Positions 47,877-58,000 of a stretch of 64,000 bases of DNA are shown piece after piece. The stretch comes from Pararhizobium polonicum (GTDB lineage: Bacteria; Pseudomonadota; Alphaproteobacteria; Rhizobiales; Rhizobiaceae). Where the stretch lies: NCBI RefSeq assembly GCF_001687365.1, contig NZ_LGLV01000007.1, positions 1 to 64,000 of the forward strand, read 5' to 3'. Numbering within the stretch: the stretch's first letter is position 1; the number at the start of each line of letters is the position of its first letter. The position numbers were made by a program, and so were the translations under genes. The notes beneath the pieces were generated by a model that was not told where the DNA came from, did not search any database, and worked only from the letters and a program-made list of their open reading frames with translations.

Positions 47877-49417
47877 TCGGCAGCCTCCAGTGTTTCCGCG
47901 GCCAGCCTGCGGCTCACCTTGCCGGTGTCCGTCTTCGGTAGCGCGTCGCGAAACTCGATAAGACGCGGCACCATGAAATCTTCCAGATGGGCGGCGCAAT
48001 GTTTGATGATGTCCCGTTCCGTCAGCGCCGAATCGGAGAGAACGACAAGGGCTGCGATCGCCTGGCCCAGCACGGGATCGGGCAGGCCGATGACAACAGC
48101 CTCGGCGATGCCGGGATGGGCGTGCAGCACGGTTTCGACTTCCTTGGGCGCAACTTTTTCGCCACGCGTCTTGATGATGTCGTCCTTGCGGCCGACGAAA
48201 TAGAGAAAGCCTTCCTCGTCGGTGCGGAAGAGGTCACCCGTGTAGAGTACCTTTTCCCAAGGGTTGGGGCCGGGGCGAAGCATCTTGTTGGTCGCCTCGT
48301 CGTTGCGCCAGTAGCCTTGCATGACGTGCGGGCCGCGGATCACCAGTTCGCCGGAGACGCCGGGCGGCACGCGTTGACCGTCGTCATCCACCACGAAGGC
48401 TTCGGTGTTCGGAATGGCGATACCGACCGAGCCGGGGCGGCGATCCAGTTCCGCCGGCGGCAGGTATGTGCAGCGCTTGCATTCCGTCAGCCCATACATC
48501 GAATAGACGGTCGCACGCGGGAAAAGCTCGCGCAACCTGGCGATGTGGGCCGGCGGCAGGGCGGCGGCGGTGTTGGTGATGTAGCGCAGGCTCGGCAGGA
48601 AGTCCGGCTCGAGATCGCGCATCTGCAGGATCATCGCGGCCATGGTCGGCACCAGTGGAAAGCCGGTGACGCCCTCTTCACGGATACGGTCGAAAATAGC
48701 CTGCGGGAAGGCAAAGGAGGCTTCGAGGACGATGGTGGCGCCAAGCTTTACGGCCATCAGCAGCTGATAGAGGCCGTAGTCGAAGGCAAGCGGCAGGACA
48801 TTCAGGATGATATCGTCGGCCGTGTTGTCCAGATAGGCGGTGATCGAGGTCGCAGCCGCCTCGACATTCCGGTGGGTCATCATCACGCCCTTCGGGCGGC
48901 CGGTCGAACCGGAGGTATAGATCAGCAGCGCCAGATCGACGTCGATGCCGCGATGATCCACGTTGGTTCCGCTCCCGCCGAGACAGGTCTCGAAATCGGC
49001 GACGCCTTCGCCGGGGCCTGCGCCCCTGAATGTCGTCGATGCGACGAACAGATGGCGTGGCTCGATGGTCCGCGCTTCCGTCACAACTGGCAGCAGCTTG
49101 CCCTGCGTGAGAATCCCTGCCGCCTCGCAATTGCCGATGACATAGGCGAGCTTGTCGGCCTTGGTCGATGGGTTGACCGGGACGGCGGTGGCGCCGGCCT
49201 TCAGGATGGCAAACAGCGAGATCGCCGCTTCCCAGCAATTGTTCATGAAGACGAGAACACGATCGCCGCGCACGATGCCGCCCCCGGCGAGCGACGAGGC
49301 CAGCCGGCTGGCCGCCGTGTCGAATTCCGCATAACTGAAACGTTTGTCACCGGCCACCAGGGCCGTTTTGCCGCCATCGAGGCGGGCGCTGTTTTCCAGA
49401 AATTCTTCGACGCGCAT
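47873..49417 (-). CDS. AMP-forming acyl/aminoacyl ligase (ANL superfamily)
   Basis: A 514-residue adenylating enzyme. The A3 motif YTSGSTGRPKG is at residues 167-177, with YGLTECKRCTYL and YTGDLFRTDEEGFLYFVGRKDDIIKTRGEKV in the C-terminal half, including the hinge and a final catalytic Lys in LPKTDTGKVSRR. It would activate a carboxylic acid and probably load it on the adjacent carrier protein rather than on CoA. It follows the carrier gene by 26 bases and overlaps the NadE-like gene. Confidence 0.92.
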   Translation of the reverse strand: MRVEEFLENSARLDGGKTALVAGDKRFSYAEFDTAASRLASSLAGGGIVRGDRVLVFMNNCWEAAISLFAILKAGATAVPVNPSTKADKLAYVIGNCEAAGILTQGKLLPVVTEARTIEPRHLFVASTTFRGAGPGEGVADFETCLGGSGTNVDHRGIDVDLALLIYTSGSTGRPKGVMMTHRNVEAAATSITAYLDNTADDIILNVLPLAFDYGLYQLLMAVKLGATIVLEASFAFPQAIFDRIREEGVTGFPLVPTMAAMILQMRDLEPDFLPSLRYITNTAAALPPAHIARLRELFPRATVYSMYGLTECKRCTYLPPAELDRRPGSVGIAIPNTEAFVVDDDGQRVPPGVSGELVIRGPHVMQGYWRNDEATNKMLRPGPNPWEKVLYTGDLFRTDEEGFLYFVGRKDDIIKTRGEKVAPKEVETVLHAHPGIAEAVVIGLPDPVLGQAIAALVVLSDSALTERDIIKHCAAHLEDFMVPRLIEFRDALPKTDTGKVSRRLAAETLEAAE

Positions 49418-49443
49418 CGTCTGTCTCCCGTCGCCCGATATGG

Positions 49444-49722
49444 TCAGGCTGACATCTTGTTGCGTGCTGGCTCTTGCGTATGCTTGGCGACGAAGGCGGC
49501 GATCCGCGCTACCGAATCGAGATTGGCCGGTACGATATCCGCGTCCGCCATGACGAAGTCGAAGCGGTCTTCGATGAAGGCGACGAGTTCGAGGACGCCG
49601 GTGGAATCGATGACTTCATTTTCGATCAGCGATGCGTCGTCCTGAAGGTCGTAGGCTGTGTCGCCGAACAGAAAATTCTCGATGATGAAGGCCTTGATGC
49701 TGTCTTTAATGGGCTGGGTCAT
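49444..49722 (-). CDS. Acyl carrier protein (phosphopantetheine-binding)
   Basis: A 92-residue carrier protein. The 4'-phosphopantetheine site is Ser40 in VIDSTGVLELV, a variant of the usual DSL motif, on the second helix. It is acidic and helical throughout. It lies between the AsnB-like gene and the ligase gene, so it likely carries the activated acid of this pathway. Fatty-acid synthesis AcpP is unlikely, given the DST sequence and context. Confidence 0.92.
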   Translation of the reverse strand: MTQPIKDSIKAFIIENFLFGDTAYDLQDDASLIENEVIDSTGVLELVAFIEDRFDFVMADADIVPANLDSVARIAAFVAKHTQEPARNKMSA

Positions 49723-49743
49723 ATGTTTCTCCTGGAATTGGGC

Positions 49744-51690
49744 TCACGCCGCTTGCGCGCCGAGCGCCTTTGCGGCCGAAAATGTCTTTTGCCAGAGCTG
49801 CGTCGACAGGATGCCGACGAAGGCGACGTTGTCGCGATAACCGGACGCCGGCTTCTCGCTGCATTTCTCGTAAAGTTTCGAAACGGCCTTGGGATTGAAA
49901 AGGCCGGATTCCGCAATTGTGCTTTCGCTGAAAGCGTCGTGCACGTAATCGCGCTGGTTCTTGCCGACAAAGGATTGGCTGTCCGGCGCCCGGTAGGGCT
50001 GTTTGGTCCGGCGGCCGATGGATTCCGGCAGAAGATCCTTGGTCGCTTCCCGCAGGATGTATTTTTCGACAAGCCCCTTGAGTTTCATCTCGGGTGGCAG
50101 GCGGGTTGCAAATTCGACAAGGCGGTGGTCGAGGAACGGGAAGCGGCCTTCGATGCCATGCGCCATAGCCATGCGGTCGCCCTGGCTCGACAGGATATAG
50201 CCCGGAAGCAGGAAACGGCTTTCGAGATATTGTGCCTGATGGAGCGGATGCCAGCGGCCGAAGTCTTGCGGTAGCCGCGAGACGAGTTCGGCGGCGGCGT
50301 CGTATCCCGCCAGCGTCTGGCGAAGATCGCCGGAAAAGAACAGCTTGGCGGCTGCAGTGCCGCGCAGGCGTGGCCGGTGCGAGAACAGCGGATCATCCAG
50401 CGGGGCATCGCCGGCGCCGAAGAAGGCGGCCAGATATTCGGCGGATTGCTGTTTCAGGCCGGGCAGATAGGCATAGAGCTTGCGAAACAGATGTGGCCTG
50501 ATCCGCGAGCCGGGCTGGCGTGCGCAGAAACGGCGGACGCGGGCCTCCTTGAAGATATCATAGCCGGCGAAGACCTCGTCGGCGCCTTCGCCGGTCAGAA
50601 CCACTTTCAGGCCCTTTTGGCGGACGAGGCCGGACAGCTGGTAAAGCGGCGCCGGCGCGGTGCGCAGGATGGGGCGCTCGGTAAAACGGATCACGTCGGG
50701 AAACGAGCCGGCAATATCGCCGTCACCGCAGGCGACGGCATGGTGATGCGTGCCGAGAGCCTCGGCCATCTGCAGCTGGAAAGCGCTTTCGTCATGTTCC
50801 TCGCTGCCGAAGGTCACCGAAAACGTCGAGAGACCACCCGGCGCCATGGGCGCTGCGAGCGCCGAGACGATGGACGAATCGAGGCCGCCGGAAAGGTAGG
50901 ATCCAACCGGCACGTCGGCGCGCATCCGAATGCGTGTCGCGTCGGTCAGGAGGGCGCGCAATTCCTCGGCGGCAGTCCGCGCATCGGTGTAAGCGGCGGG
51001 CTCGCCCATATCGGGATATTGCAGCGTCCAGTAGGGCTTGATCGACACGCCGCTTTTCCCGGCGACGAGTAGATGCGCCGGTTCCAGCTCGAAGATGTCG
51101 CGGAAAGCGGTGCGAGGAGCGATCGGCGCCCAGAGTGTGAAGATCTGATCCAGCGCCAGCGGGTCCATGTCCGCCCGGACACCCGGCACTTGCAGCAGTG
51201 CCTTGACCTCGGAGGCGAAGTAGAGCGTGTTGCCGACGGTGGTATGGAACAGCGGACGCACGCCCATCCGGTCGCGGGCGATGACCATTCTCTGCTCGGG
51301 GGCATCCCAGATCGCAAAGGCGAAATCGCCGTTGAGCAGCGAGACGCAATCCGGACCCATGCGCTCATAGAGGTGCAGGATGACTTCGGTGTCGCTTCCG
51401 GTGCGGAAGACGTGCCCCTGGGATTTGAGTGTTTCTCTCAGCTCGACATAATTGAAGATCTCGCCGTTGAAGGCGATGGTGAAATTGCCGCTGGAATGCG
51501 TCATTGGCTGCTGTCCATCGCCAAGGCCGACGATCGACAGGCGCGCGTGGCCGAGTCCGACGGAGGGGGCTGCGAAAATGCCCTGCTCATCCGGTCCCCG
51601 ATGGGCAATCGTGGCAACCATACGATGCAGCAGCGGTTGCGCATCATGAGGCGCGACGCCATCTCCGAAATAACCGCCAAATCCACACAT
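49744..51690 (-). CDS. asnB: Asparagine synthase-like glutamine amidotransferase
   Basis: A 648-residue AsnB-family enzyme. Cys2 of MCGFGGYF is the class II glutaminase nucleophile, RGPDEQG and NGEIFNY line that site, and the synthetase domain has SGGLDSS at residues 267-273 and GEGADEVFAGY. It would move ammonia from glutamine to an adenylated carboxylate. It heads a four-gene operon with the carrier protein, ligase and NadE-like protein, so the acceptor may be a carrier-bound or sugar carboxylate rather than aspartate. Confidence 0.92.
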   Translation of the reverse strand: MCGFGGYFGDGVAPHDAQPLLHRMVATIAHRGPDEQGIFAAPSVGLGHARLSIVGLGDGQQPMTHSSGNFTIAFNGEIFNYVELRETLKSQGHVFRTGSDTEVILHLYERMGPDCVSLLNGDFAFAIWDAPEQRMVIARDRMGVRPLFHTTVGNTLYFASEVKALLQVPGVRADMDPLALDQIFTLWAPIAPRTAFRDIFELEPAHLLVAGKSGVSIKPYWTLQYPDMGEPAAYTDARTAAEELRALLTDATRIRMRADVPVGSYLSGGLDSSIVSALAAPMAPGGLSTFSVTFGSEEHDESAFQLQMAEALGTHHHAVACGDGDIAGSFPDVIRFTERPILRTAPAPLYQLSGLVRQKGLKVVLTGEGADEVFAGYDIFKEARVRRFCARQPGSRIRPHLFRKLYAYLPGLKQQSAEYLAAFFGAGDAPLDDPLFSHRPRLRGTAAAKLFFSGDLRQTLAGYDAAAELVSRLPQDFGRWHPLHQAQYLESRFLLPGYILSSQGDRMAMAHGIEGRFPFLDHRLVEFATRLPPEMKLKGLVEKYILREATKDLLPESIGRRTKQPYRAPDSQSFVGKNQRDYVHDAFSESTIAESGLFNPKAVSKLYEKCSEKPASGYRDNVAFVGILSTQLWQKTFSAAKALGAQAA

Positions 51691-52065
51691 GCAGCAAAAT
51701 CCCCGACTTGCCTTCGAGGCGGATAATGCCTCAAAAGCCTCCGCGATGTGTTAATCTGGATCAGGATTTTTGAACAATTTCCGTAATTTTATCTCACGGT
51801 AAAGATTGATTTAAGAGCAATTTCGGATTTTTTCTAAAAGTTTAAATAATAATCTGCGTAAAGGTGTTTTCTTCTGGCATGCAACTGCGCCTGTTGTTGC
51901 CGCGTTTCGTTCGGCCGGCACGGCCTTGCGGTGGGAAGAGGCCGACTTTAAGCCCATGCAATCTTGGGTGGATTCATTTGCCGCCCCGACGCGTTACCGC
52001 ATCTGCCTATGCCGGTGTGTGACGGTTAACGAATTCTGACACGACGGAAATTGACAGGGATCTGC
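51691..52065. other. 375-bp AT-rich leader and promoter region upstream of asnB-like gene
   Basis: Strongly AT-rich between about 51750 and 51870 with several A/T runs, in contrast to the GC-rich flanks, which suits a promoter with strong regulator or nucleoid-protein input. A small hairpin GAGGC/GCCTC (51717-51733) lies about 35 bases before the asnB-like start. No gene is visible. Confidence 0.45.
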
Positions 52066-52326
52066 TCAGTCCGGTGATCGAGCTGCGGGTTTGGATCGGA
52101 TGGCAAGAGCATGGTCGACAAAGACGAATTTCGGCCTGGATGGGCTGGTCGCGAACTTGTGGATGAAGACGACCGTCAGCAGAGGCCAGAAGAGACAGAA
52201 AACCAGGCCCGCGACGCGGTGGAGCGGCCACTGGTCGCCCCCTTTCTCGCCTTCGATATAGGTGAGTGCGAGATAGAGCAGGGCTGTCGCACCGTAAACC
52301 AGCTCCGCGATCTGCACATTCGACAT
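52066..52326 (-). CDS. Small two-helix membrane protein of unknown function
   Basis: An 86-residue protein with two hydrophobic segments (IAELVYGATALLYLALTYI and VAGLVFCLFWPLLTVVFI) joined by a charged loop GEKGGDQWPLHR, and a basic C-terminus. GGGAG lies 8 bases before the ATG. The topology suggests an inner-membrane hairpin. No family recognised and no operon partner; it stands alone between asnB-like and chemoreceptor genes. Confidence 0.6.
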   Translation of the reverse strand: MSNVQIAELVYGATALLYLALTYIEGEKGGDQWPLHRVAGLVFCLFWPLLTVVFIHKFATSPSRPKFVFVDHALAIRSKPAARSPD

Positions 52327-53142
52327 GACGCCGGCTCCCTGTTGGCCTCGAATATTCGGTTATGACGTTGGAATACAATCTGGACGAAAGTGAACGGAAA
52401 GTCACTGCCGTTATGGGTGAAAATTAAGGAATTCTTTACTTAAGGTAAATTTGCAGCTTGCCGGTTCCAGGCGTCGCCGGTCGGGTTGAAGCCGATGCTT
52501 GGCGGGGACACACCAGCAAGCGGGGTGGCCATGAATACCGGTGCGACCTGACGGAGGTGGTTCGGATGCGCTTTGCCGGATCACTCTGTTGGTTCGTCTT
52601 CGCGCAGATCGAAAAGCTGATGAAATCGAGAAGCAATTATAAGGTGTATTTTTCTCCACTTTGGGAGAGGGCTATGAGAGTGCGGGGCTATGAAAACTGG
52701 AATCGGAAACGGATGGTTCGAGTTCAATACCGGTATATCCTCCATATTCCCGAATGAATCGCTTCAATCTAAAGAAGTTTAAGTCAAATTTGGATTTTCT
52801 GAAGTTTTCGAGCTCAAAAATATTGTTTTATTAAAATTGCACAACCATTAAGTGTTCCTTTAGCAATAACACCAATAGTTGTATTTGTGCAGCCGGGTGA
52901 CAACTCGGGCATGATGCGGATGCACGGGCCGGCGAAGAGCCGGCATGTCCAATTTCAGAAAGCCTGATCGTCTCGCGGGTGGTCCCTGTGCGGGCGGCGA
53001 TCGCAGCGGTCAGGTTTCACGGCCACAAGAGAAAACAACAAGAACACACCGACATTCGGGGCTCCGACAGGCCGACGCATGTGCCCATTGCTGCGCCCAA
53101 AATGGCGCGGAAAACCCGATCAGATGCCGAAGGAGGCGTTTC
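52327..53142. other. 816-bp region with no confident gene upstream of the chemoreceptor
   Basis: AT-rich from about 52760 to 52890, with a GC-rich hairpin GCCGGC-N5-GCCGGC near 52928-52944. A 99-residue frame at 52458-52757 lacks a ribosome-binding site and coding bias and is not accepted. The region may hold the chemoreceptor promoter and a ~200-base leader, or a small RNA; I cannot show either. Confidence 0.45.
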
Positions 53143-54930
53143 ATGAGCAAGCTTTTCTCATTTTTTGGCGGCGATACGACAGCTGTTCTGGCCGCGATGC
53201 ATAAATCCCAGGCGATTATCGAGTTCGACCTGAACGGCAATATCCTGAATGCCAATCCGAATTTCTGCGCCGCGCTGGGTTACGAACTCTCGGAGATAAA
53301 GGGTAAGCACCACCGGATTTTCGTCGACCCGGCGGAGGCGGCAAGCGCCGACTACCGCGAATTCTGGGCGCGTCTCGGCCGCGGCGAATTCGACAAGCGC
53401 CAGTACAAGCGTATCACCAAGAGCGGCCGGGAAATCTGGATCGAGGCGTCCTACAATCCGGTGTTTCGCGGCGGCAAGCCCTACAAGGTGGTGAAATTCG
53501 CAACGGATATCACCGACGCCCGGCAGAAGGCGACCGAAGATGCCGGCAAGCTGAACGCCATTTCGCGTTCGCAGGCAGTGATCGAATTCACCCCGGCCGG
53601 TGAAATCCTGACCGCCAACGAAAATTTCTGTGGTGCTCTGGGTTATCAGCTTTCGGAAATCCAGGGCAAGCATCATCGGATGTTCTGCGATCCGGCCTAT
53701 GTCCAGACCGAGGAATACCGGCAGTTCTGGGAGCGGCTCGGGCGCGGCGAGTTCACCGCCAACGAATTCCTGCGCTTCGGCAAGGGCGGCAAGGAAATCT
53801 GGATCCAGGCGGCTTACAACCCCATCATCGATGACAAGGGCAAGGTCCTCAAGGTCGTCAAATTCGCAACCGACGTGACTGAGCGTATGGGAGCGGTCGC
53901 CACGCTCGCTACCGCCTTGAAAAACTTGTCCGACGGGGATCTGACGCAAAGCCTCGAAAAGCCGTTCGTGCCGACGATGGAAAAGGTCCGGCACGATTTC
54001 AATGATGCGGTGGCCAAGTTGCGGGCGGCGATGCAGTCGGTCGGCGTCAACGCGCAGGCCATTGCGGCGGGTTCGACGGAAATCCGCTCGGCTGCGGATG
54101 ACCTGTCGAAGCGGACGGAACAGCAGGCTGCCTCTGTCGAGGAAACGGCCGCTGCACTGGAAGAAATCACCACGACAGTCGCCGACTCCAGCCGCCGGGC
54201 CGAGGATGCCGGCAAGCTGGTTGCCGCCACCCGCGAAAATGCCGAACGGTCCGGCGCGGTGGTCCGCAATGCCATCACGGCAATGGGGCAGATCGAGCAT
54301 TCGTCACGCGAGATTTCCAGCATCATCGGCGTCATCGACGACATCGCCTTTCAGACCAATCTTCTTGCCCTGAATGCCGGTGTGGAAGCGGCACGGGCCG
54401 GCGACGCCGGCAAGGGTTTTGCTGTCGTCGCGCAGGAGGTCCGCGAGCTCGCTCAGCGCTCCGCCAAGGCCGCCAAGGAGATCAAGGCGCTGATCAACAC
54501 CTCCGGCGAGCAGGTCAAAAGCGGCGTCTCGCTCGTCGGCGAAACCGGCAAGGCGCTGGAGGAGATCGTCAAGCAGGTCCAGGAGATCAACAGCAACGTT
54601 GTCGCCATCGTCGAAGGTGCCAGGGAGCAGGCAACGGGGCTGAAGGAGATCAACCAGTCCGTGAATGCCATGGATCAGGGCACGCAGCAGAACGCCGCGA
54701 TGGTGGAACAGTCCACCGCCGCCAGCCACAGCCTGGCCCGCGAGGCGGAAGCGCTGTTTGCCCTGCTCGGCCAGTTCAGGGTTGGACAACAGAGCACATC
54801 GCCCCGGGCGGTGGATGCCGGTCATCATCACCGGCCGGTGGCATCACCCGCGCGCAGGATGGCCGGACAGGTGATCCGGGCGTTCTCCGGAAATGCTGCC
54901 ACGGCGCAGGATAACTGGGAAGAGTTTTAG
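53143..54930 (+). CDS. Soluble methyl-accepting chemotaxis protein, PAS-PAS-MCP
   Basis: A 595-residue cytoplasmic chemoreceptor with no membrane segment. Two tandem PAS/PAC domains (about residues 15-128 and 135-250) are highly alike, each with ANxNFCxALGYxLSEIxGKHHR. A HAMP-like stretch follows, then a signalling hairpin with [23 protein letters not shown]. The last residues NWEEF match the CheR/CheB-docking pentapeptide. This layout is that of BdlA/Aer2-like receptors that sense redox or metabolic cues. AGGAGG is 7 bases before the ATG at 53143. Confidence 0.95.
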   Translation: MSKLFSFFGGDTTAVLAAMHKSQAIIEFDLNGNILNANPNFCAALGYELSEIKGKHHRIFVDPAEAASADYREFWARLGRGEFDKRQYKRITKSGREIWIEASYNPVFRGGKPYKVVKFATDITDARQKATEDAGKLNAISRSQAVIEFTPAGEILTANENFCGALGYQLSEIQGKHHRMFCDPAYVQTEEYRQFWERLGRGEFTANEFLRFGKGGKEIWIQAAYNPIIDDKGKVLKVVKFATDVTERMGAVATLATALKNLSDGDLTQSLEKPFVPTMEKVRHDFNDAVAKLRAAMQSVGVNAQAIAAGSTEIRSAADDLSKRTEQQAASVEETAAALEEITTTVADSSRRAEDAGKLVAATRENAERSGAVVRNAITAMGQIEHSSREISSIIGVIDDIAFQTNLLALNAGVEAARAGDAGKGFAVVAQEVRELAQRSAKAAKEIKALINTSGEQVKSGVSLVGETGKALEEIVKQVQEINSNVVAIVEGAREQATGLKEINQSVNAMDQGTQQNAAMVEQSTAASHSLAREAEALFALLGQFRVGQQSTSPRAVDAGHHHRPVASPARRMAGQVIRAFSGNAATAQDNWEEF

Positions 54931-54953
54931 GCCGATGATCTGATCCGGAAAGA

Positions 54954-54984
54954 AAAACGGCGCCCTTTGATCGGGCGCCGTTTT
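54954..54984 (+). terminator. Bidirectional terminator between chemoreceptor and RND pump genes
   Basis: Perfect 12-bp stem AAAACGGCGCCC (54954-54965) / GGGCGCCGTTTT (54973-54984), 7-base loop, with A- and T-runs on opposite sides. It ends both converging transcripts. Confidence 0.92.
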
Positions 54985-55008
54985 CATTGCTTGGATAAGT
55001 GACTGAGC

Positions 55009-58000
55009 CTATTCGGCTGCTTCGAGTCCGGGCAGGGACGGCTGCCCGTGCAGGTGCGTTACAGGGGCCGGTTCGTGGGCGACAGCGTGAGCACCGCTTT
55101 TCTTCAGCGGCCTGTTGCCGGTGAGCGCCCGGACCAGAACGTAGAAGACCGGTGTCAGGAACAGGCCGAACAGTGTCACGCCGATCATGCCGGAGAACAC
55201 CGCGACACCCATGGCATGGCGCATTTCGGCGCCGGCGCCGGTCGAGATGACCAGCGGTACCACACCCATGATGAAGGCCATCGAGGTCATCAGGATCGGG
55301 CGCAGGCGAAGGCGGCTGGCCTTGATGACGGCCTCGAAGGGCGTCGCTCCCTCGAATTCGAGTTCACGGGCGAACTCGACGATCAGGATGGCATTCTTCG
55401 CCGAAAGCCCGACCAGCACGATCAGACCGATCTGGGTGAAGACATTGTTGTCACCGCCCGTGAGCCACACCCCGCCCAATGCTGCCAGAAGCGCCATCGG
55501 GATGATCATGATGATCGATAGCGGCAGTGACAGGCTCTCATATTGCGCCGCCAGCACCAGGAAGACGAGCAGGATCGACAGCGGGAAGATCAGGATACCG
55601 GTATTGCCGGCGATGATCTCCTGATAGGTCAGTTCCGTCCATTCGAAGGTGACGCCCGCGGGCAGCGTTTCAGCAGCGATGCGTTCGACAGCGGCGCGGG
55701 CCTGGCCGGAGGAATAGCCGGGTGCCGTGTTGCCATTGATATCGGCCGAGAGGAAGCCGTTGTAGCGCATCGCCCGTTCCGGCCCGGCACTGGACGTGAC
55801 GTTGAGCACGGCCGACAACGGGATCATCTCACCCGAATTCGAGCGGACTTCCAGCTTGCCGATATCTTCGGCCTGGGCACGGTAGTTCGCATCGGCCTGG
55901 ACGCGGACGGAATAGGTGCGGCCGAATTTGTTGAAGTCGTTGACGTAGACCGAGCCGAGATAGATCTGCAGCGTGTTGAAGATTTCCGTCAGCGGAACAT
56001 TCAGCTGGCGCGCCTTGGCGCGGTCGACGTCGGCATAGAGCTGGGGAACGTTGACCTGATAGCTGGAGAACATGCCGACCAGTTCAGGCGTCGTATAGGC
56101 CTTGGCCATGAAGCCCTTGACGGCGGCGTCGAGCGCCTCGTAGCCGAGACCAGCCTTGTCTTCCAGCTGCAGCTTGAAGCCGCCGATTGCGCCAAGCCCC
56201 TGAACGGGTGGTGGCGGGAAGATGGCGCTGAAGGATTCCTGGATGACGCTGAGTTCCTGGTTGAGCCGTCCGGCGATCGCACCGGCCGATAGATCCGGCG
56301 TCGTGCGTTCCTCGAAAGGTTTCAGCGACAGGAAGACGATGCCGGCGTTGGACGAGTTGGTGAAGCCGTTGATCGACAGGCCGGGGAAGGCGATGGCATT
56401 TTCGACGCCGGGAACCTTGAGCGCGATGTCGCTGATGCGGCGGATCACGTCCTCGGTGCGGTCAAGCGAAGCGCCGTCCGGCAGCTGTGTGAAGCCGACC
56501 AGATATTGCTTATCCTGCGGCGGCACGAAACCGCCGGGCACGGCCTTGAAGAGAAAGACGGTGGCGCCGATGAGGAGGAGATAGACGCCCATCATCAGGG
56601 TCTTGCGCGAGATTACGCCCTTGACGCCGCTGCTATAGGCGCGTGATCCGCGGGAAAAGACGGCGTTGAAACCGCGGAAGAACCAGCCGAACAGGAAGTC
56701 CATCACCCGGGTCAGGCGATCCTTCGGCGCATCATGTCCGCGCAGCAGGAGAGCGGCAAGCGCCGGAGACAGGGTGAGCGAGTTGAAGGCGGAGATGACG
56801 GTCGAAATGGCGATCGTCAGGGCGAACTGCTTGTAGAACTGGCCGGTGAGGCCGGAGATGAAGGCAAGCGGCACAAACACGGCAACGAGCACGAGGGCGA
56901 TTGCAATGATCGGGCCGGAGACCTCGGTCATCGCCTTGTAGGTTGCCTCGCGTGGTGGAAGACCGTCCTCGATGTTTCGCTCGACGTTTTCCACGACCAC
57001 GATCGCGTCATCGACGACGATACCGATGGCAAGCACCAGGCCGAACAGGCTGAGCGCGTTGATCGAGAAGCCAAGCATCTGCATCACGGCGAACGTGCCG
57101 ACGATCGAGACGGGAACGGCGATCAGCGGAATGATCGAGGCACGCCATGTCTGCAGGAAGATGATGACGACGATGACGACGAGGGCGATGGCTTCGAGCA
57201 GCGTGTGGATGACCGCCTCGATCGAGGCGCGCACGAACTGCGTGGTGTCATAGACGATCTCGTAATCGACATCCTGCGGCATGGATGCCTTGACTTCCTG
57301 CATGGTGGCGCGGACCTGATCGGCAATTTCGATCGCGTTCGAACCGGGCGCCTGGAAGACGGGGATGGCGACTGCCTGCTTGTTGTCGAGCAACGAGCGC
57401 AGCGAATATTCGGCCGAACCAAGCTCGATGCGCGAAACGTCGCGCAGGCGCGTGATCGCGCCGGTCGGGCTGGTCTTGATGATGATCTCGCCGAATTCGT
57501 CCTCGCTCTGCAACCGCCCCTGCGCATTCACCGAAAGCTGCAGGTCAACACCTTCCTGGTTCGGGGAGGAGCCGATGACGCCGGCTGCCGCCTGGACGTT
57601 CTGGGCACGGATTTCATTGACGATGTCGGAGGCGGACAGGCCCAGCTGGGCCATTTTCTGCGGATCGAGCCAGATGCGCATCGAATAGTCGCCGGAGCCG
57701 AACAGCTGCACCTGACCGACGCCGTCGATACGGGCGAGCCGGTCCTTGACGTTGATGAGCGCGTAGTTGCGCAGATAAGTCATGTCATAGCGGCCCTGGG
57801 GCGAGGTCAGGTGCACGACCATCATCAGGTCAGGGGAGCTTTTGATGGTGGTAATGCCGAGGCGGCGGACCTCTTCCGGCAGCCGCGGCTCGGCCTGGCT
57901 GACGCGGTTCTGGACGAGCTGCTGTGCCTGATCCGGATCCGTGCCGAGCTTGAAGGTGACGGTCAGTGTCATCAGGCCGTCGGTGGTTGCCTGGCTGCTC

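Noticed and set aside
47987..49645. 552-codon plus-strand frame opposite the AMP ligase and carrier genes
   Set aside because: The minus-strand genes have clear motifs in the correct frame; the opposite frame shows none.
52458..52757. 99-codon frame upstream of the chemoreceptor
   Set aside because: No ribosome-binding site, no coding bias, odd Trp/Tyr/Arg-rich sequence.
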